In this document: positions 8,192 through 18,163 of the stretch, one piece after another | How positions within the stretch are numbered: position 1 is the first letter of the stretch | How the letters are laid out: every line of letters begins with the position of its first letter | Source of the DNA: Alistipes sp. | GTDB taxonomy: Bacteria > Bacteroidota > Bacteroidia > Bacteroidales > Rikenellaceae | Direction of reading: 5' to 3' | Assembly: GCA_017536555.1 (NCBI GenBank) | Contig: JAFXHE010000009.1 | Coordinates: 1 to 64,000 of the forward strand | DNA length: 64,000 bases | Notes under the pieces: generated by a model | The model's input: the letters and a program-made list of their open reading frames with translations, nothing else | The model's database searches: none | Told to the model about the DNA's origin: nothing | Translations under genes and position numbers: made by a program

Positions 8192-9286
8192 TTACTCTTC
8201 TTCAAAGATGTTAGAAGCATAGTCACTCCAATATTGCTTTTCTTTATAGTCGGCTCCAGAACCTGCAGGTACATAAATCTTGTGTCCTGCAGCATTGTTG
8301 TCGAACATCCAGGTACCTCCAGTCGGCGGTGTTGTCGGCTTGCAATATACTGTCGCAAGGCTGATGCAGCTATGGAATGCACTATATCCAATCGTCGTTA
8401 TGCTATCGGGGATAGTCACACTTGTAAGGCTGCTGCAATACTCGAATGCACCATCTCCAATCGTCGTTACGCTATCGGGAATAGTCACACTTGTAAGGCT
8501 GCTGCAACGCCTGAATACCGCTTTTCCAATCGTCGTTACGCTATCGGGGATAGTATATGTAGTGCCAGATGCTTCTGCATACGCGATAATTGTATTATCC
8601 ATAATCAAACAACGACCACCATCCGCAGCAAATTTACCTTTAAACTCTTTAAGGCTTACGCAACCACTGAATGCACCATTTCCAATCGTCGTTACGCTAT
8701 CGGGGATAGTCACACTTGTAAGGCTGGTGCAATAACCGAATGCATAATTTCCAATCGTTGTTACGCTATTAGGAATATTCACACTTGTAAGGCTGCCGCA
8801 ATAATAGAATGCAGCACCTCCAATCGTCGTTACGCTGTTGCCAATAGTCACACTTGTAAGGCTGCTGCAATACTCGAATGCCCGCTGTCCAATCGTCGTT
8901 ACGCTATCGGGAATAGTCACACTTGTAAGGCTCTCGCAATAATAGAATGCCCAATCTCCAATCTTTGTAACCTCATTATCAAATGTAATTACCCAGCACT
9001 CCTTTTCAGCATCATAAGTATTCGACTGAATAGTTGCACCGCCAAAATTTTCGGGCTTTTTGGCTGTAGTAGGCTCGGTTGTACTACCATTAGTATACCA
9101 AATCTCGTTATTTGCAGGTTTTGTTGCCTTGAACGTAAGTGACGCCATCGGCTTAATATGGTTACGCTCTATTACGACCTTCTTATCCGTAGACTTGGTC
9201 ATAACCAAATCATTGGTAGTGGTAATCTCCACAGTCAAGCCCATAGCAACAGTCGCTGCAAGCACAAATAGTAGTAGGTTTCTCAT
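8192..9286 (-). CDS. BspA-like leucine-rich repeat (LRR_5) protein
   Basis: 364 residues. A Sec-type signal peptide (MRNLLLFVLAATVAMG) points to export. Residues about 100-310 are BspA/TpLRR-type repeats with the pattern LTSVTIPDSVTTIG..AF..C. At least eight units are visible, each 23 residues. The two blocks of units are separated by an insert beginning GKFAADGGRCLIMDN. The C-terminal stretch has CKPTTPPTGGTWMFDNNAAG and ends LRR-like without an obvious cell-wall or type IX sorting domain. Such proteins often act in adhesion. The DNA units are nearly identical (69-bp period), so copy number could change by recombination. It sits oddly between the division cluster and leuS. Confidence 0.9.
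   Translation of the reverse strand: MRNLLLFVLAATVAMGLTVEITTTNDLVMTKSTDKKVVIERNHIKPMASLTFKATKPANNEIWYTNGSTTEPTTAKKPENFGGATIQSNTYDAEKECWVITFDNEVTKIGDWAFYYCESLTSVTIPDSVTTIGQRAFEYCSSLTSVTIGNSVTTIGGAAFYYCGSLTSVNIPNSVTTIGNYAFGYCTSLTSVTIPDSVTTIGNGAFSGCVSLKEFKGKFAADGGRCLIMDNTIIAYAEASGTTYTIPDSVTTIGKAVFRRCSSLTSVTIPDSVTTIGDGAFEYCSSLTSVTIPDSITTIGYSAFHSCISLATVYCKPTTPPTGGTWMFDNNAAGHKIYVPAGSGADYKEKQYWSDYASNIFEEE
8340..8975 (-). repeat. 69-bp tandem repeats inside the LRR gene
   Basis: The motif CCAATCGTCGTTACGCTATC and close variants recur at 8388, 8457, 8526, 8682, 8751, 8820, 8889 and 8958. The period is exactly 69 bp in two blocks, separated by one interval of 156 bp (an 87-bp insert). Long false reading frames arise on the opposite strand because 69 is a multiple of three. 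Confidence 0.95.
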
Positions 9287-9328
9287 ATCTTGTAATCTTT
9301 TATTTATCGGTATATTTCAGGGTTTAGT

Positions 9329-9748
9329 CTACTCGTCGTCGTCATCCAAGAATGCGTCATCATCATCCATATAGAAGCCATCCATAAGCGCGTCGATATC
9401 TCTGCGCTCCTTCTTCGTGGGGCGACCTGTGCCGCGGTCACGGAAGACAAAGATGGTCTCGTGTGGCACATTGAGCTTGTCGAGCTCCTCCTGCGGCGTG
9501 CAGTTGAGGCAGTACTGCGGGACATTCTTCGCGCCCTGACGGCTCGACACAAGCTCCAGCACCTTATAGCTGTATGTCACGCGCTCACGTCGAACACTTA
9601 TCATATCGCCCACCTTGACCTCGCGCGAGGGCTTGGCATAGGCATCGTTGACCAAAACACGGTTTTGGCGTATCGCGTCGGCGGCATCACTGCGTGTCTT
9701 GAATACGCGCACCGCCCATAGATATTTATCGAGTCTTACGTCGCTCAT
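9329..9748 (-). CDS. S4-domain RNA-binding protein, Hsp15-like
   Basis: 139 residues. The N-terminal 60 residues form an S4 RNA-binding domain (MSDVRLDKYLWAVRVFKTR, then RVLVNDAYAKPSREVKVGD). The family includes Hsp15/HslR and RqcP, which bind stalled 50S subunits carrying peptidyl-tRNA. The middle holds TGRPTKKERRDID, common in this group, and the tail is very acidic (DDDDAFLDDDDE). The start overlaps the end of ftsW by 23 bp, so it is co-translated with the division genes. Confidence 0.88.
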   Translation of the reverse strand: MSDVRLDKYLWAVRVFKTRSDAADAIRQNRVLVNDAYAKPSREVKVGDMISVRRERVTYSYKVLELVSSRQGAKNVPQYCLNCTPQEELDKLNVPHETIFVFRDRGTGRPTKKERRDIDALMDGFYMDDDDAFLDDDDE

Positions 9749-11012
9749 CTTTTAGCTCTTCAAGTTTATTGGTACGGCTCACGCTGATAATCATACCGAG
9801 GGCTGCTGTGGTAAAGAGCAGCGACGATCCGCCGCGTGAGATAAACGGAAGGTTCTGTCCTGTCTCGGGGAAGAAGTTGACCTGCACGAGAATATGCAGC
9901 AGTGCCTGACACGTGATAAGGAGTCCCAACCCCACAGTCATAAGTGCAGGAAAGGCGCGCCGACAGTGGCGACATATCTCTATCGAGCGGAAGAATATCC
10001 ACAAGTAGAGCAGCATAAGTATAAGACCCATTATCAGACCATACTCCGACACGAAGAACGAGTAGGCATAGTCACTCTCGGGGTGTATGACAACGGCACG
10101 CGCCGAGCTGTGTCCTGCACCCTCGCCCAAAGCGCCACCATTGCGTATAGCGACCATAGCGAGCTGCGTATCCGACATCTCATAGGCGGTGTTAGCCTTG
10201 CCGCCATATATCCACTCGTTGACCCACGTTGTGAGGCGGTTGCTCGCGGTGTCACCACGACCAATGCCTATGGCTGCAAGTGAGGCGATGCCCACAGCAC
10301 CTATAAAGCCGATGACAACAACAAACTTAACGACCTCCGAGAACTTGACACGCCCGATATAGAGCATAATGGTCGAGACGATGAAGATAAGCATTGCCGA
10401 CGAGGTGTGAGCAGGCGCAATGACGATGCACGCCAAGATAACAGGCCCAAGTATCGGCAGGGTGTTCTCGCGCAGTATCTTGCGCTGCTTGTCGCTGCGC
10501 AGACGCAGCGATGTGGGTAGCAGGTTTATCTTGTTGATGGTCTTTTGGCGCGACTCCATACTTCGCGCAAGCATCATCACAGTAAAAATCTTGAGTCCCT
10601 CCGAGGGCTGGAAGCGTATAGGGCCTATAGGCAGCCAGCGCGCCGCACCATTGGTTGTGCCACCCACAAAGTAGGTGGTGATGGTGAGTCCCACAAAGAG
10701 CAGGAAGAAGAGGGGTGTGATGCGGAAGAAGACTTTATGGTCGACCTTGCTCGCTATGAAGATGGTGGGTATGGATAGCACCACAAACATTATCTGGTCG
10801 CGCAGCGCATCTGTCGTTGTCATCTTTGAGGAGATGTTATACGCCATCTTTGCTGTCGATGAGTATACCACAAGTATCGACGTGACGAGTAGCACCGTGA
10901 ATATTATCCACAGTGTGCGGTCACCCTCGAAGATGCGGCGACTATTGTCTGTAAGCAGCTTTGCGGCACTCTCTGCGCCACTTGTCGTATTGTCCTGTTG
11001 TCGTGTAGCCAT
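9726..11012 (-). CDS. ftsW: Peptidoglycan glycosyltransferase FtsW
   Basis: This SEDS-family membrane enzyme polymerises septal glycan from lipid II together with FtsI. The 428 residues contain about ten membrane spans. Family landmarks include PIGPIRFQPSEGLKIF in the first half and the C-terminal PFISRGGSSLLFTTAALGM. It follows murD in the division cluster, 12 bp downstream. In most Bacteroidetes murG, murC, ftsQ, ftsA and ftsZ come next; here an S4-domain protein follows, so the cluster is broken at this point. Confidence 0.96.
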   Translation of the reverse strand: MATRQQDNTTSGAESAAKLLTDNSRRIFEGDRTLWIIFTVLLVTSILVVYSSTAKMAYNISSKMTTTDALRDQIMFVVLSIPTIFIASKVDHKVFFRITPLFFLLFVGLTITTYFVGGTTNGAARWLPIGPIRFQPSEGLKIFTVMMLARSMESRQKTINKINLLPTSLRLRSDKQRKILRENTLPILGPVILACIVIAPAHTSSAMLIFIVSTIMLYIGRVKFSEVVKFVVVIGFIGAVGIASLAAIGIGRGDTASNRLTTWVNEWIYGGKANTAYEMSDTQLAMVAIRNGGALGEGAGHSSARAVVIHPESDYAYSFFVSEYGLIMGLILMLLYLWIFFRSIEICRHCRRAFPALMTVGLGLLITCQALLHILVQVNFFPETGQNLPFISRGGSSLLFTTAALGMIISVSRTNKLEELKDERRKTR

Positions 11013-11024
11013 CCTTATATATCG

Positions 11025-12389
11025 CTATTTGAGTATATTCTCCTTAACCCACTCTTTGAAGAGTCTGCCACGCTCCTCGTAGTTCTTGAAGAGGTCAAAG
11101 CTGGCGCAAGCTGGCGAGAGCAGCACCGCATCACCGCTCGAAGCACACTCACGCGCAGCACTCATCGCCTCGTCGAGGGTGTGGCAGTCGCGGATGACGG
11201 GAACTATGCCGTCGAAGTCGCGTAGCAGCTTGCTATTGTCGACACCCATACATATCAACGCCTTCACCTTCTGGCGCGCAAACTCCTTGAGAGGGGCATA
11301 ATCGTTGCCCTTATCCGTGCCACCTGCAATCCATACTGTAGGTCGCTGCATACTCTCGAGGGCATACCATACAGAGTCGACATTTGTCGCCTTGGAGTCG
11401 TTTATCCAGAGGATGTTGTTTTGCTCTCCCGAGGGCTCAAGACGATGCTCCACGGGCGAGAACTCATATATCGAGTTCTTGATGATGCGTGGCTGAACGC
11501 CTGCTGCGAGTGTGGCAAGGGCTGCTGCCATAGCGTTATAGATGTTATGCATACCGCTAATCTTCATCTTGCGTGTGTCGATAGTCACCGACTTGCTGCC
11601 CACCGTCGCTGTGAAGTTGTGACCCTCAAGCAGGGCATCTCCCGCGCCACTGGCAATGGCGGTGTTTATAGCAAATGGCAGCTGCCGCGCGCGCAAGGTC
11701 GCATCCATCGTGTCGAGCATCTGCTGTGTCACAGGGTCATCTGCCGAGTAGATGAAGGCATCGGTGGATGTCTGATTTTGTGTGATACGCATCTTTGAGC
11801 GTGCGTAGTTCTCCAACTTATAGTCGTAGCGATCGAGATGGTCGGGCGTGATATTCATCAACACGCCTACATCGGCACGAAACTTAAACATACCGTCGAG
11901 CTGGAATGAGCTTAACTCCAACACGTGCCAGAAGTATTTACCCGTAGCCACAGAGTAGGCGAAGCTCTCGCCAATGTTGCCGCCCAATGATACAGCGCGA
12001 CCTGCATCCTTCATAATCTTGTATATGAGCGACGTTGTCGTGGTCTTGCCATTAGAGCCTGTGATACATATAGTCTTGGCAACACCCTTATAGCGTCCTG
12101 CGAACTCTATCTCCGAGATTATAGGTACGCCCCTCTCGCGCAGCTTACGTACTATGGGTGCTGTGTCGGGGATGCCTGGAGATTTTATAACCTCGTCTGC
12201 CGAGAGTATCTTCTCCTCGGTGTGTCCTCCCTCCTCATACTCTACGCTCCACTCGTCGAGTCGCGTCTTGAACCTATCGGCAATCTTGCCCATATCTGAA
12301 AGGAAGGTGTCAAAACCCTTCTTCTTGGCGAGTATAGCCGAGCCATAGCCCGAGATACCGCCACCGAGAACAACTATTCTACGTTTCAT
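11025..12389 (-). CDS. murD: UDP-N-acetylmuramoyl-L-alanine--D-glutamate ligase
   Basis: MurD adds D-glutamate to UDP-MurNAc-L-Ala in the cytoplasm. The 454-residue length is normal. The N-terminal Rossmann domain (RIVVLGGGISGYGSAI) binds the UDP part. The ATP-binding loop is TGSNGKTTTTS (about 110-120), followed by LELSSFQLD and the NDSKATN segment of Mur ligases. It sits 26 bp after mraY and 12 bp before ftsW. Confidence 0.97.
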   Translation of the reverse strand: MKRRIVVLGGGISGYGSAILAKKKGFDTFLSDMGKIADRFKTRLDEWSVEYEEGGHTEEKILSADEVIKSPGIPDTAPIVRKLRERGVPIISEIEFAGRYKGVAKTICITGSNGKTTTTSLIYKIMKDAGRAVSLGGNIGESFAYSVATGKYFWHVLELSSFQLDGMFKFRADVGVLMNITPDHLDRYDYKLENYARSKMRITQNQTSTDAFIYSADDPVTQQMLDTMDATLRARQLPFAINTAIASGAGDALLEGHNFTATVGSKSVTIDTRKMKISGMHNIYNAMAAALATLAAGVQPRIIKNSIYEFSPVEHRLEPSGEQNNILWINDSKATNVDSVWYALESMQRPTVWIAGGTDKGNDYAPLKEFARQKVKALICMGVDNSKLLRDFDGIVPVIRDCHTLDEAMSAARECASSGDAVLLSPACASFDLFKNYEERGRLFKEWVKENILK

Positions 12390-12415
12390 ATCTTTAAGTT
12401 AGGTTTATTCTTAAA

Positions 12416-13663
12416 TTACTGTATCTTCAATGTTACGAGTGTGAGAGCTGCAAGGAGTAGCGACACAATGAAGAAGCGCATCATAATCTTTGTCTCAAAG
12501 AGACCCTTCTTCTGGTAGTGGTGGTGTATGGGTGACATAAGGAGTATGCGTCGACCCTCGCCATACTTGCGCTTTGTGTATTTGAAGTATCCCACTTGCA
12601 CCATAACAGAGAGTGCCTCGACAAGGAATACACCGCACAGCAGCGGCAAAAGCAACTCCTTGCGTATGCAGAGTGCAAACACGGCGATAAGACCACCAAT
12701 GGTAAGTGAGCCTGTGTCTCCCATAAATATCTGTGCGGGGAAGCTGTTATACCATAAGAAGCCAATCAGAGCACCCGCAAAGGCTGCGGCAAAGACAATA
12801 AGCTCACCACTGTTGGGAATATACATTATGTTGAGGTAGTCCGAGTAGATGATATGTCCCGACAGGTATGCCAAGATACCAAGTACCAAGACTATTGGCA
12901 CGGAGACACCTGTCAGCAGTCCGTCAATGCCGTCTGTGAGGTTAGCACCGTTAGATACCGCTGTGATGACGAATATGGCAACGACGATATAGAGCAACCA
13001 GGCTAATGCGTCGTGGTCGCCTGTGAAGATGCCATAGTCCAGCTCGGTATCCTTAAAGAAGGGTATAGATGTGCAGGGAGCCTTTTTGGGCGTGGTGCTT
13101 ATGATACGACGCTCCGTGTAGTTATCTACCACCTCACCAGTCTTGTTGTCGGTGATGGTGTATGTGTATGTCTCGAAGCTCTTTTCGCGTATCACGATAT
13201 CCTCCGAGAGCCACATCGTAGTGCCTACGATAATGCCGAGACCAACCTGACCGACAACCTTGAACTTGCCCTTGAGACCCTCTTTTTTGTGGCGGAATAC
13301 CTTGATGTAGTCATCCAGACCGCCAATAAAACCGAGCCATAGCGTCGAGATGAGCATTAGCTGTGTGTAGATGTTGCCGAGGTCGCTAAAGAGCAACACG
13401 GGGAGTACTATGGCTAAAATGATGATAAGACCACCCATAGTGGGCGTGCCCCTCTTTTGGAGTTGCCCTTCAAGTCCGAGGTCGCGTATATCCTCGCCAA
13501 TCTGGCGACGACGCAAAAACTTAATGACGTGCTTGCCAAAGACTATGGCAATGAGCAACGATAGGATGATTGCTGCCGCCGAGCGGAATGAGATGTACTC
13601 ACCGATGCGCATTCCGGGGAGGTCGGTGTGTTCGTTGAGGTAACTGAAAAGCCAATAGAGCAT
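12416..13663 (-). CDS. mraY: Phospho-N-acetylmuramoyl-pentapeptide-transferase
   Basis: This integral membrane enzyme makes lipid I by moving phospho-MurNAc-pentapeptide to undecaprenyl phosphate. Active-site landmarks are present: TPTMGGL, the Asp pair in [25 protein letters not shown] and the triple His of [12 protein letters not shown]. At 415 residues it is longer than the E. coli enzyme (about 360), largely because of an insertion around residues 160-205 ([18 protein letters not shown] and following), as commonly seen in Bacteroidetes. It follows murE after a 109-bp gap that might hold an internal promoter. Confidence 0.97.
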   Translation of the reverse strand: MLYWLFSYLNEHTDLPGMRIGEYISFRSAAAIILSLLIAIVFGKHVIKFLRRRQIGEDIRDLGLEGQLQKRGTPTMGGLIIILAIVLPVLLFSDLGNIYTQLMLISTLWLGFIGGLDDYIKVFRHKKEGLKGKFKVVGQVGLGIIVGTTMWLSEDIVIREKSFETYTYTITDNKTGEVVDNYTERRIISTTPKKAPCTSIPFFKDTELDYGIFTGDHDALAWLLYIVVAIFVITAVSNGANLTDGIDGLLTGVSVPIVLVLGILAYLSGHIIYSDYLNIMYIPNSGELIVFAAAFAGALIGFLWYNSFPAQIFMGDTGSLTIGGLIAVFALCIRKELLLPLLCGVFLVEALSVMVQVGYFKYTKRKYGEGRRILLMSPIHHHYQKKGLFETKIMMRFFIVSLLLAALTLVTLKIQ

Positions 13664-13772
13664 AGATGTATTCTGTTTTTTTAGGGTAATTTGTTTAAAT
13701 TTGGGTAAAATGGAGTATCTGTTGACGTAGACTGTTGCCCGTCACAAATACCCCCTGTTCTCCAGTTTTTTG

Positions 13773-15233
13773 TTAGTTGTTATGTGTTGCATCAAATGCA
13801 GCACGTATCTCTTCGCGGTCGTCGAAATGGTGCTTCGTAAGACCCACTATCTGGTAGTCCTCGTGACCCTTACCCGCTATGAGTATTATATCGCCACGAT
13901 GAGCCAACATTGCAGCCGCGCGTATAGCCTCGGCGCGCTCTGTTATGCGCAGATAGTTCTTCGCGTCGCCCACACCCGTCAACATCTCGTCGATAATGCT
14001 ATCGGGATCCTCCGTACGCGGGTTATCCGAGGTAAATATCGCCGTTGTGCTACCCTTGACAGCTATAGCTGCCATCTCGGGACGTTTGCTGCGGTCACGA
14101 TCACCGCCACAGCCACATACAACAATCAGGCGTTGCTCGGCGCGGCGTACCTCCTCGATTGTCTCGATGACATTTTGCAGCGCATCGGGTGTGTGTGCAT
14201 AGTCTACGATAGCCATTGTGCCATCGCCAGCTATAATCGTCTCGAAACGACCCGCCACAGGGCTCAACATAGAGAGTGTGGTCAGCACCTCGCGTTTGTC
14301 TATGCCCATAAGCGTAGCTGCAGCATATACCGACGTGAGGTTATAGGCGTTAAACCTACCCGTGAACTTCACCCATACCTCCTGTGCATCCATTATAAGC
14401 TGCATACCGTCGGGCATCATCTCAAGAATCTTGGTGCGGAAGTCTGCCATAGAGCGTAGCGACATACGGTAGACCTTGGCTGCGGTGTTCTGCACCATTA
14501 CCTCGCCGTTGCGGTCATCAATGTTGGTCACCACCCACGCGCTCTTGGGCAACATATCGAAGAAGAGTTTTTTGGCGCGTATATACTCCTTATATGTGCC
14601 GTGGTAGTCGAGGTGGTCGTGCGTAAGGTTTGTGAAGAGCGCACCGCAGAAGTGTAGCGCGTCGATACGATGTTGCACCACGGAGTGTGACGACACCTCC
14701 ATAAAGCAATATTCACATCCCTCCTGCACCATACGTCGCATCATACTATTTAGGCGTATGGCATCGGGCGTAGTGTGTGTCGAGGTTATCTTCTGGTCGC
14801 CTATACGGTAGACAACCGTTGAGATAAGTCCTGCACGGTGACCCATAGCCATCATCATATCGTATAGCAGTGTCGCTGTCGTGGTCTTGCCATTTGTGCC
14901 TGTTACGCCCACTAACTTAAGCTCGCGTGATGGGTGATCATAGAAGTTGGCAGCCATCTCTGCCATTGCCACATTGCTGTCGTCAACGACGATGTATGCC
15001 ACTTTGTCGTTGAGATTATCGGGGAGCTGCTGACATACGATAGCCACAGCACCGCGCTCAATGGCAGAGTCGATATATGTATGACCGTCACTGGCGACAC
15101 CCTTAACAGCGAAGAAGCAGGCTCCCTGTTCTACGTTGCGTGAGTCGTACGTGAGCGATATGACCTCGGGGTTGAGGTGCGGTATGTTATTTACTCGCAC
15201 ATTGGCGAGCAACTCTTGAACTCGTTTCATCAC
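13773..15233 (-). CDS. murE: UDP-N-acetylmuramoyl-tripeptide synthetase, meso-DAP adding
   Basis: MurE adds the third stem-peptide residue. The 486 residues include the ATP loop GVTGTNGKTTTATLL (109-123). The substrate motif reads DNPR (TSDNPRTEDPDS), the signature of meso-diaminopimelate rather than lysine enzymes, so the wall is predicted to be DAP-type. Further Mur-ligase motifs include VDYAHTPDAL and GKGHEDYQ. It lies 49 bp after ftsI on the minus strand. Confidence 0.97.
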   Translation of the reverse strand: MMKRVQELLANVRVNNIPHLNPEVISLTYDSRNVEQGACFFAVKGVASDGHTYIDSAIERGAVAIVCQQLPDNLNDKVAYIVVDDSNVAMAEMAANFYDHPSRELKLVGVTGTNGKTTTATLLYDMMMAMGHRAGLISTVVYRIGDQKITSTHTTPDAIRLNSMMRRMVQEGCEYCFMEVSSHSVVQHRIDALHFCGALFTNLTHDHLDYHGTYKEYIRAKKLFFDMLPKSAWVVTNIDDRNGEVMVQNTAAKVYRMSLRSMADFRTKILEMMPDGMQLIMDAQEVWVKFTGRFNAYNLTSVYAAATLMGIDKREVLTTLSMLSPVAGRFETIIAGDGTMAIVDYAHTPDALQNVIETIEEVRRAEQRLIVVCGCGGDRDRSKRPEMAAIAVKGSTTAIFTSDNPRTEDPDSIIDEMLTGVGDAKNYLRITERAEAIRAAAMLAHRGDIILIAGKGHEDYQIVGLTKHHFDDREEIRAAFDATHNN

Positions 15234-15282
15234 AAATTATGTTGTATGTTTCTTAATCTCTTATCTATATCTCTTGTCGTTG

Positions 15283-17589
15283 TTATCTCTCCAATGTGAG
15301 GTGTATGCTGCGAGGACTCTTCTCTGCGGCTGTGCCTGCCACTACGCTTTGGCGTACTACGCGTCCTGCGCCCGAGTGTGTTACCTCCAAGCCTGCGCTC
15401 TCTATAAGGTAGATAGCCTCCGAGAGTCCCATACCCACAACATTGGGTACATATCCCTCCTTAACTTCGCGCGACTTAACACTAACATTGCCCTCGTTAT
15501 CTACCGTTGCCACGCCCCAGTCGGTGAGCTGCTCGTCGGCAGTTGTTGACGATGCTAACTCGCGTGCAACAAGCGTAACATCGTCGCTACTGCCACCCTT
15601 GATATGCGTGGGCGAGTGTGCAACCTCCGCCTTGTCGATATGTGCGTGCAGCGTCGGGTCGTTGTTGTAGACATACTCAATAATGTCGTGCATAATGGAG
15701 CCTGTGAGGCTGATGCCGAAGTATGTGGGGTGTGTTGGCGTACTCTGCTTTGTGATGCAGACCATAACGGTATATTTTGGCTTCTCGAGCGGGAATGTAG
15801 CAACCATCGAGCCCATATAGTACTTATCCTTCTCATTAAGTCCATCTGCCTTACACTCGATGTCAATGCGGCTCTTTGTCACAAAATCACCCCATATCTG
15901 CGCCGTACCCGTCTTGCATCCTACCGTCACAGGCAGACCTCGCAGCTTGCCGAGTGTGCGATCGGGTGCAGCAGCTGCGCCCATACACTCGTGGAGTGCT
16001 TTAATCGTGGACTCTGAACACATCTTGTCGATAAGTGTTACCACAGGCATACGCTCCAAAACCTTGCCTTCGTGTTCTATGCGGTCTATGAGGCGTGGTG
16101 CCACCATACGACCATTATTAGCTACACCGTTGTAGAAGGTGAGTGTGTGTATAGGTGGTAGCTCAATCTCATATCCATAAGCGAGGCGCGGAAGACGGCT
16201 ACTTGTGCTACCGCGTTTATTCCACGCGGGGCTGTCGGCAAGGGGTAGGCGAGCCTTGGTCTCGCCATACTGCTGCAAGCCTACAAAGTCGTTAAAGAGC
16301 AGTTTTTCAAGGTATGAGGTATACTTCTCTGGCTCATCCTTAAATCTCTCGTATATCGCCTTGGCGAAATATACGTTTGATGAGTGCGCGAAACCCTCCT
16401 TGAGTGTCACCTCGCCGCCCGTTGTCTCGCCAGCGTCGTGCGAGTCGTAGATATTTGCTGCACCAATCCTCGCCGAGCGTTTGCTACTTGCGTGCTCTGT
16501 GTTGACCTTGGTGTCGATAGTATAGCCACCAATCTCAAGCAGTGCCATCGCCGATGCGAGCTTCATCGTAGAGCCTGGGGTCATCGCCGTAGATAGGGCG
16601 TGGTTGTAGTGTCGCTCGCTATACTCAACACCTCGCTCAACACCCGTCGAGAGGTTGACCAGGCAGAGTATGTTTCCTGTCTCCACCTCCATCACCATAG
16701 CGACACCAAACGAGCCGTGCTCCGCCATAAGCTCGCGGTCAAGACGCTCTGTTGCCATCTTCTGTAAGCCAGCATCAATGGTCGTTACAACATTGCATCC
16801 GTCAATAGGCATAAGGTTATCCTTATCGTCTACACGTGCCCAAAAGCCGTGGGCTATGCGCTGCTCAACAACAAAACCCTGCTTACCTGCGAGGCGGTTG
16901 TTGTACAGATGTTCGATACCAAATGCGGGGGTCTTTATGAGTCTGCCATCTGCCTCGTAGTGCTCACCACTGCGCCCTATAATCTGGTAGGCGAGGTCGT
17001 CGTGCGGGTATATGCGGTCATCGTTACTCTTTTCGCTGTATACATACCCCAGGCTGAAGTTGAGTATGGGGAAACGCTTTTTCATCATACGCCACTCGTC
17101 GAGTGTCACCTTGCGCGGGAAGATGGCAGCACCACGCGCCTTGCCTTCGCGTATGTAGTCATAAAACATCTCACGATACTGTTTGGCGGTGATGTGTGTG
17201 TATCCCTCCTTTGCGGCATCCTCCTCCGAGAAGTACTCGGCAAGCATATCGCACAACGCATCTACATTCTTTGTAAGGTTCTCCTGCTGTGCATCCTTGA
17301 TACCCTCTGCCGCGAAGTCAAAGAGTGGATAGTAGCGGAAGCTCGACATCGCCAGCGGCTCGCCACTGCGCGAAAGTATCGCTCCGCGGTGTGCCTCGAC
17401 AGAGTCTTTGCGGTATACGCCCGTCTCCATAATCTTGGCGTTGTGCTTTACATCGGGGCTTATTAGTTGCACCCATAACAGACGTGCGGCAATACCGATG
17501 CCAACAAGTATGAAGATGCTATAAAGCACCCTCACACGGTGTAATATATCCTGTTTAGCGTTATTTTGTCTCTCCTTGTTACGCTCCAT
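15283..17589 (-). CDS. ftsI: Septal penicillin-binding protein (FtsI/PBP3) with PASTA domain
   Basis: This transpeptidase cross-links septal peptidoglycan alongside FtsW. 768 residues: one N-terminal membrane span (about 22-42), a dimerisation domain, then the transpeptidase. All three penicillin-binding motifs are intact: S340-TMK, S403-SN and K559-TG. The last 60 residues form a PASTA domain (GYVPNVVGMGLSEAIYLIES), typical of Bacteroidetes and Gram-positive homologues but missing from E. coli FtsI. It starts 3 bp after the FtsL-like gene ends. Confidence 0.96.
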   Translation of the reverse strand: MERNKERQNNAKQDILHRVRVLYSIFILVGIGIAARLLWVQLISPDVKHNAKIMETGVYRKDSVEAHRGAILSRSGEPLAMSSFRYYPLFDFAAEGIKDAQQENLTKNVDALCDMLAEYFSEEDAAKEGYTHITAKQYREMFYDYIREGKARGAAIFPRKVTLDEWRMMKKRFPILNFSLGYVYSEKSNDDRIYPHDDLAYQIIGRSGEHYEADGRLIKTPAFGIEHLYNNRLAGKQGFVVEQRIAHGFWARVDDKDNLMPIDGCNVVTTIDAGLQKMATERLDRELMAEHGSFGVAMVMEVETGNILCLVNLSTGVERGVEYSERHYNHALSTAMTPGSTMKLASAMALLEIGGYTIDTKVNTEHASSKRSARIGAANIYDSHDAGETTGGEVTLKEGFAHSSNVYFAKAIYERFKDEPEKYTSYLEKLLFNDFVGLQQYGETKARLPLADSPAWNKRGSTSSRLPRLAYGYEIELPPIHTLTFYNGVANNGRMVAPRLIDRIEHEGKVLERMPVVTLIDKMCSESTIKALHECMGAAAAPDRTLGKLRGLPVTVGCKTGTAQIWGDFVTKSRIDIECKADGLNEKDKYYMGSMVATFPLEKPKYTVMVCITKQSTPTHPTYFGISLTGSIMHDIIEYVYNNDPTLHAHIDKAEVAHSPTHIKGGSSDDVTLVARELASSTTADEQLTDWGVATVDNEGNVSVKSREVKEGYVPNVVGMGLSEAIYLIESAGLEVTHSGAGRVVRQSVVAGTAAEKSPRSIHLTLER

Positions 17590-17592
17590 TGC

Positions 17593-18147
17593 CTACCTCT
17601 CTTTCTCTATAAGACGGCTGCTGTTTGACAAATCTATTAGCACGATACCTCTCTCTTCGAGCATCCTCTCCACTTCGCTCTTTGACGATATGCTGTATCG
17701 CTTCTCGTCGATGATTATTGACCTTTCGCGCAGTATCTTTGCCTGCTCCTCAAGTCGTCGGCACTCTCTCTCGGCATTGAGCGACATAAACGTCAGGAAG
17801 ATGCTCACAAAGCACATCGCGGCGATAGCTATCAAGAAGCGGTAGTAGAAGCCTGCGTCGCTGCTTGTAAGAAAGCTTCCTGTGGTGAGTAGTCTCCATA
17901 GCGACCCCTCCTTTTTGCGCTGTTGCTCCTCTCGCTCTTGCTGCTCCTCTGCCTCCTCGTCCATCAGTCTGCGCTCTTCGTCTATCTCGTCGTCGTGCTC
18001 GCCACTGTTTACGCGAATTATCTCACGACGTATGCGACGCTTCATACGCTCCTCCTCTTCAGAGAGTCTGCGCCTCGCCACCTCGTCGGGTGCGAAGCTC
18101 TCCTCTTCGGGGTCGTAGCCCTCGTAGTTATCGTGGTTGTGTGTCAT
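17593..18147 (-). CDS. FtsL-like division protein with long acidic N-terminus
   Basis: 184 residues with one membrane span (about 101-121) and a short periplasmic coiled-coil (about 122-165), the FtsL topology and position between rsmH and ftsI. The cytoplasmic N-terminal 80 residues are extremely charged (EEEERMKRRIRREII, DEEAEEQQEREEQQRKKE) and probably helical. This extension is larger than in E. coli FtsL (121 residues in total) but Bacteroidetes homologues also have one. FtsL recruits the FtsWI synthase; assignment here rests on position and topology because sequence conservation is poor. Confidence 0.85.
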   Translation of the reverse strand: MTHNHDNYEGYDPEEESFAPDEVARRRLSEEEERMKRRIRREIIRVNSGEHDDEIDEERRLMDEEAEEQQEREEQQRKKEGSLWRLLTTGSFLTSSDAGFYYRFLIAIAAMCFVSIFLTFMSLNAERECRRLEEQAKILRERSIIIDEKRYSISSKSEVERMLEERGIVLIDLSNSSRLIEKER

Positions 18148-18163
18148 TGGTAGTCAGTTTTTG

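Noticed and set aside
8111..9142. Long plus-strand reading frame (343 codons) opposite the LRR gene
   Set aside because: It arises from the 69-bp repeat length on the antisense strand; composition is repetitive and unlike a protein family, while the minus-strand frame is a clear BspA-type protein.
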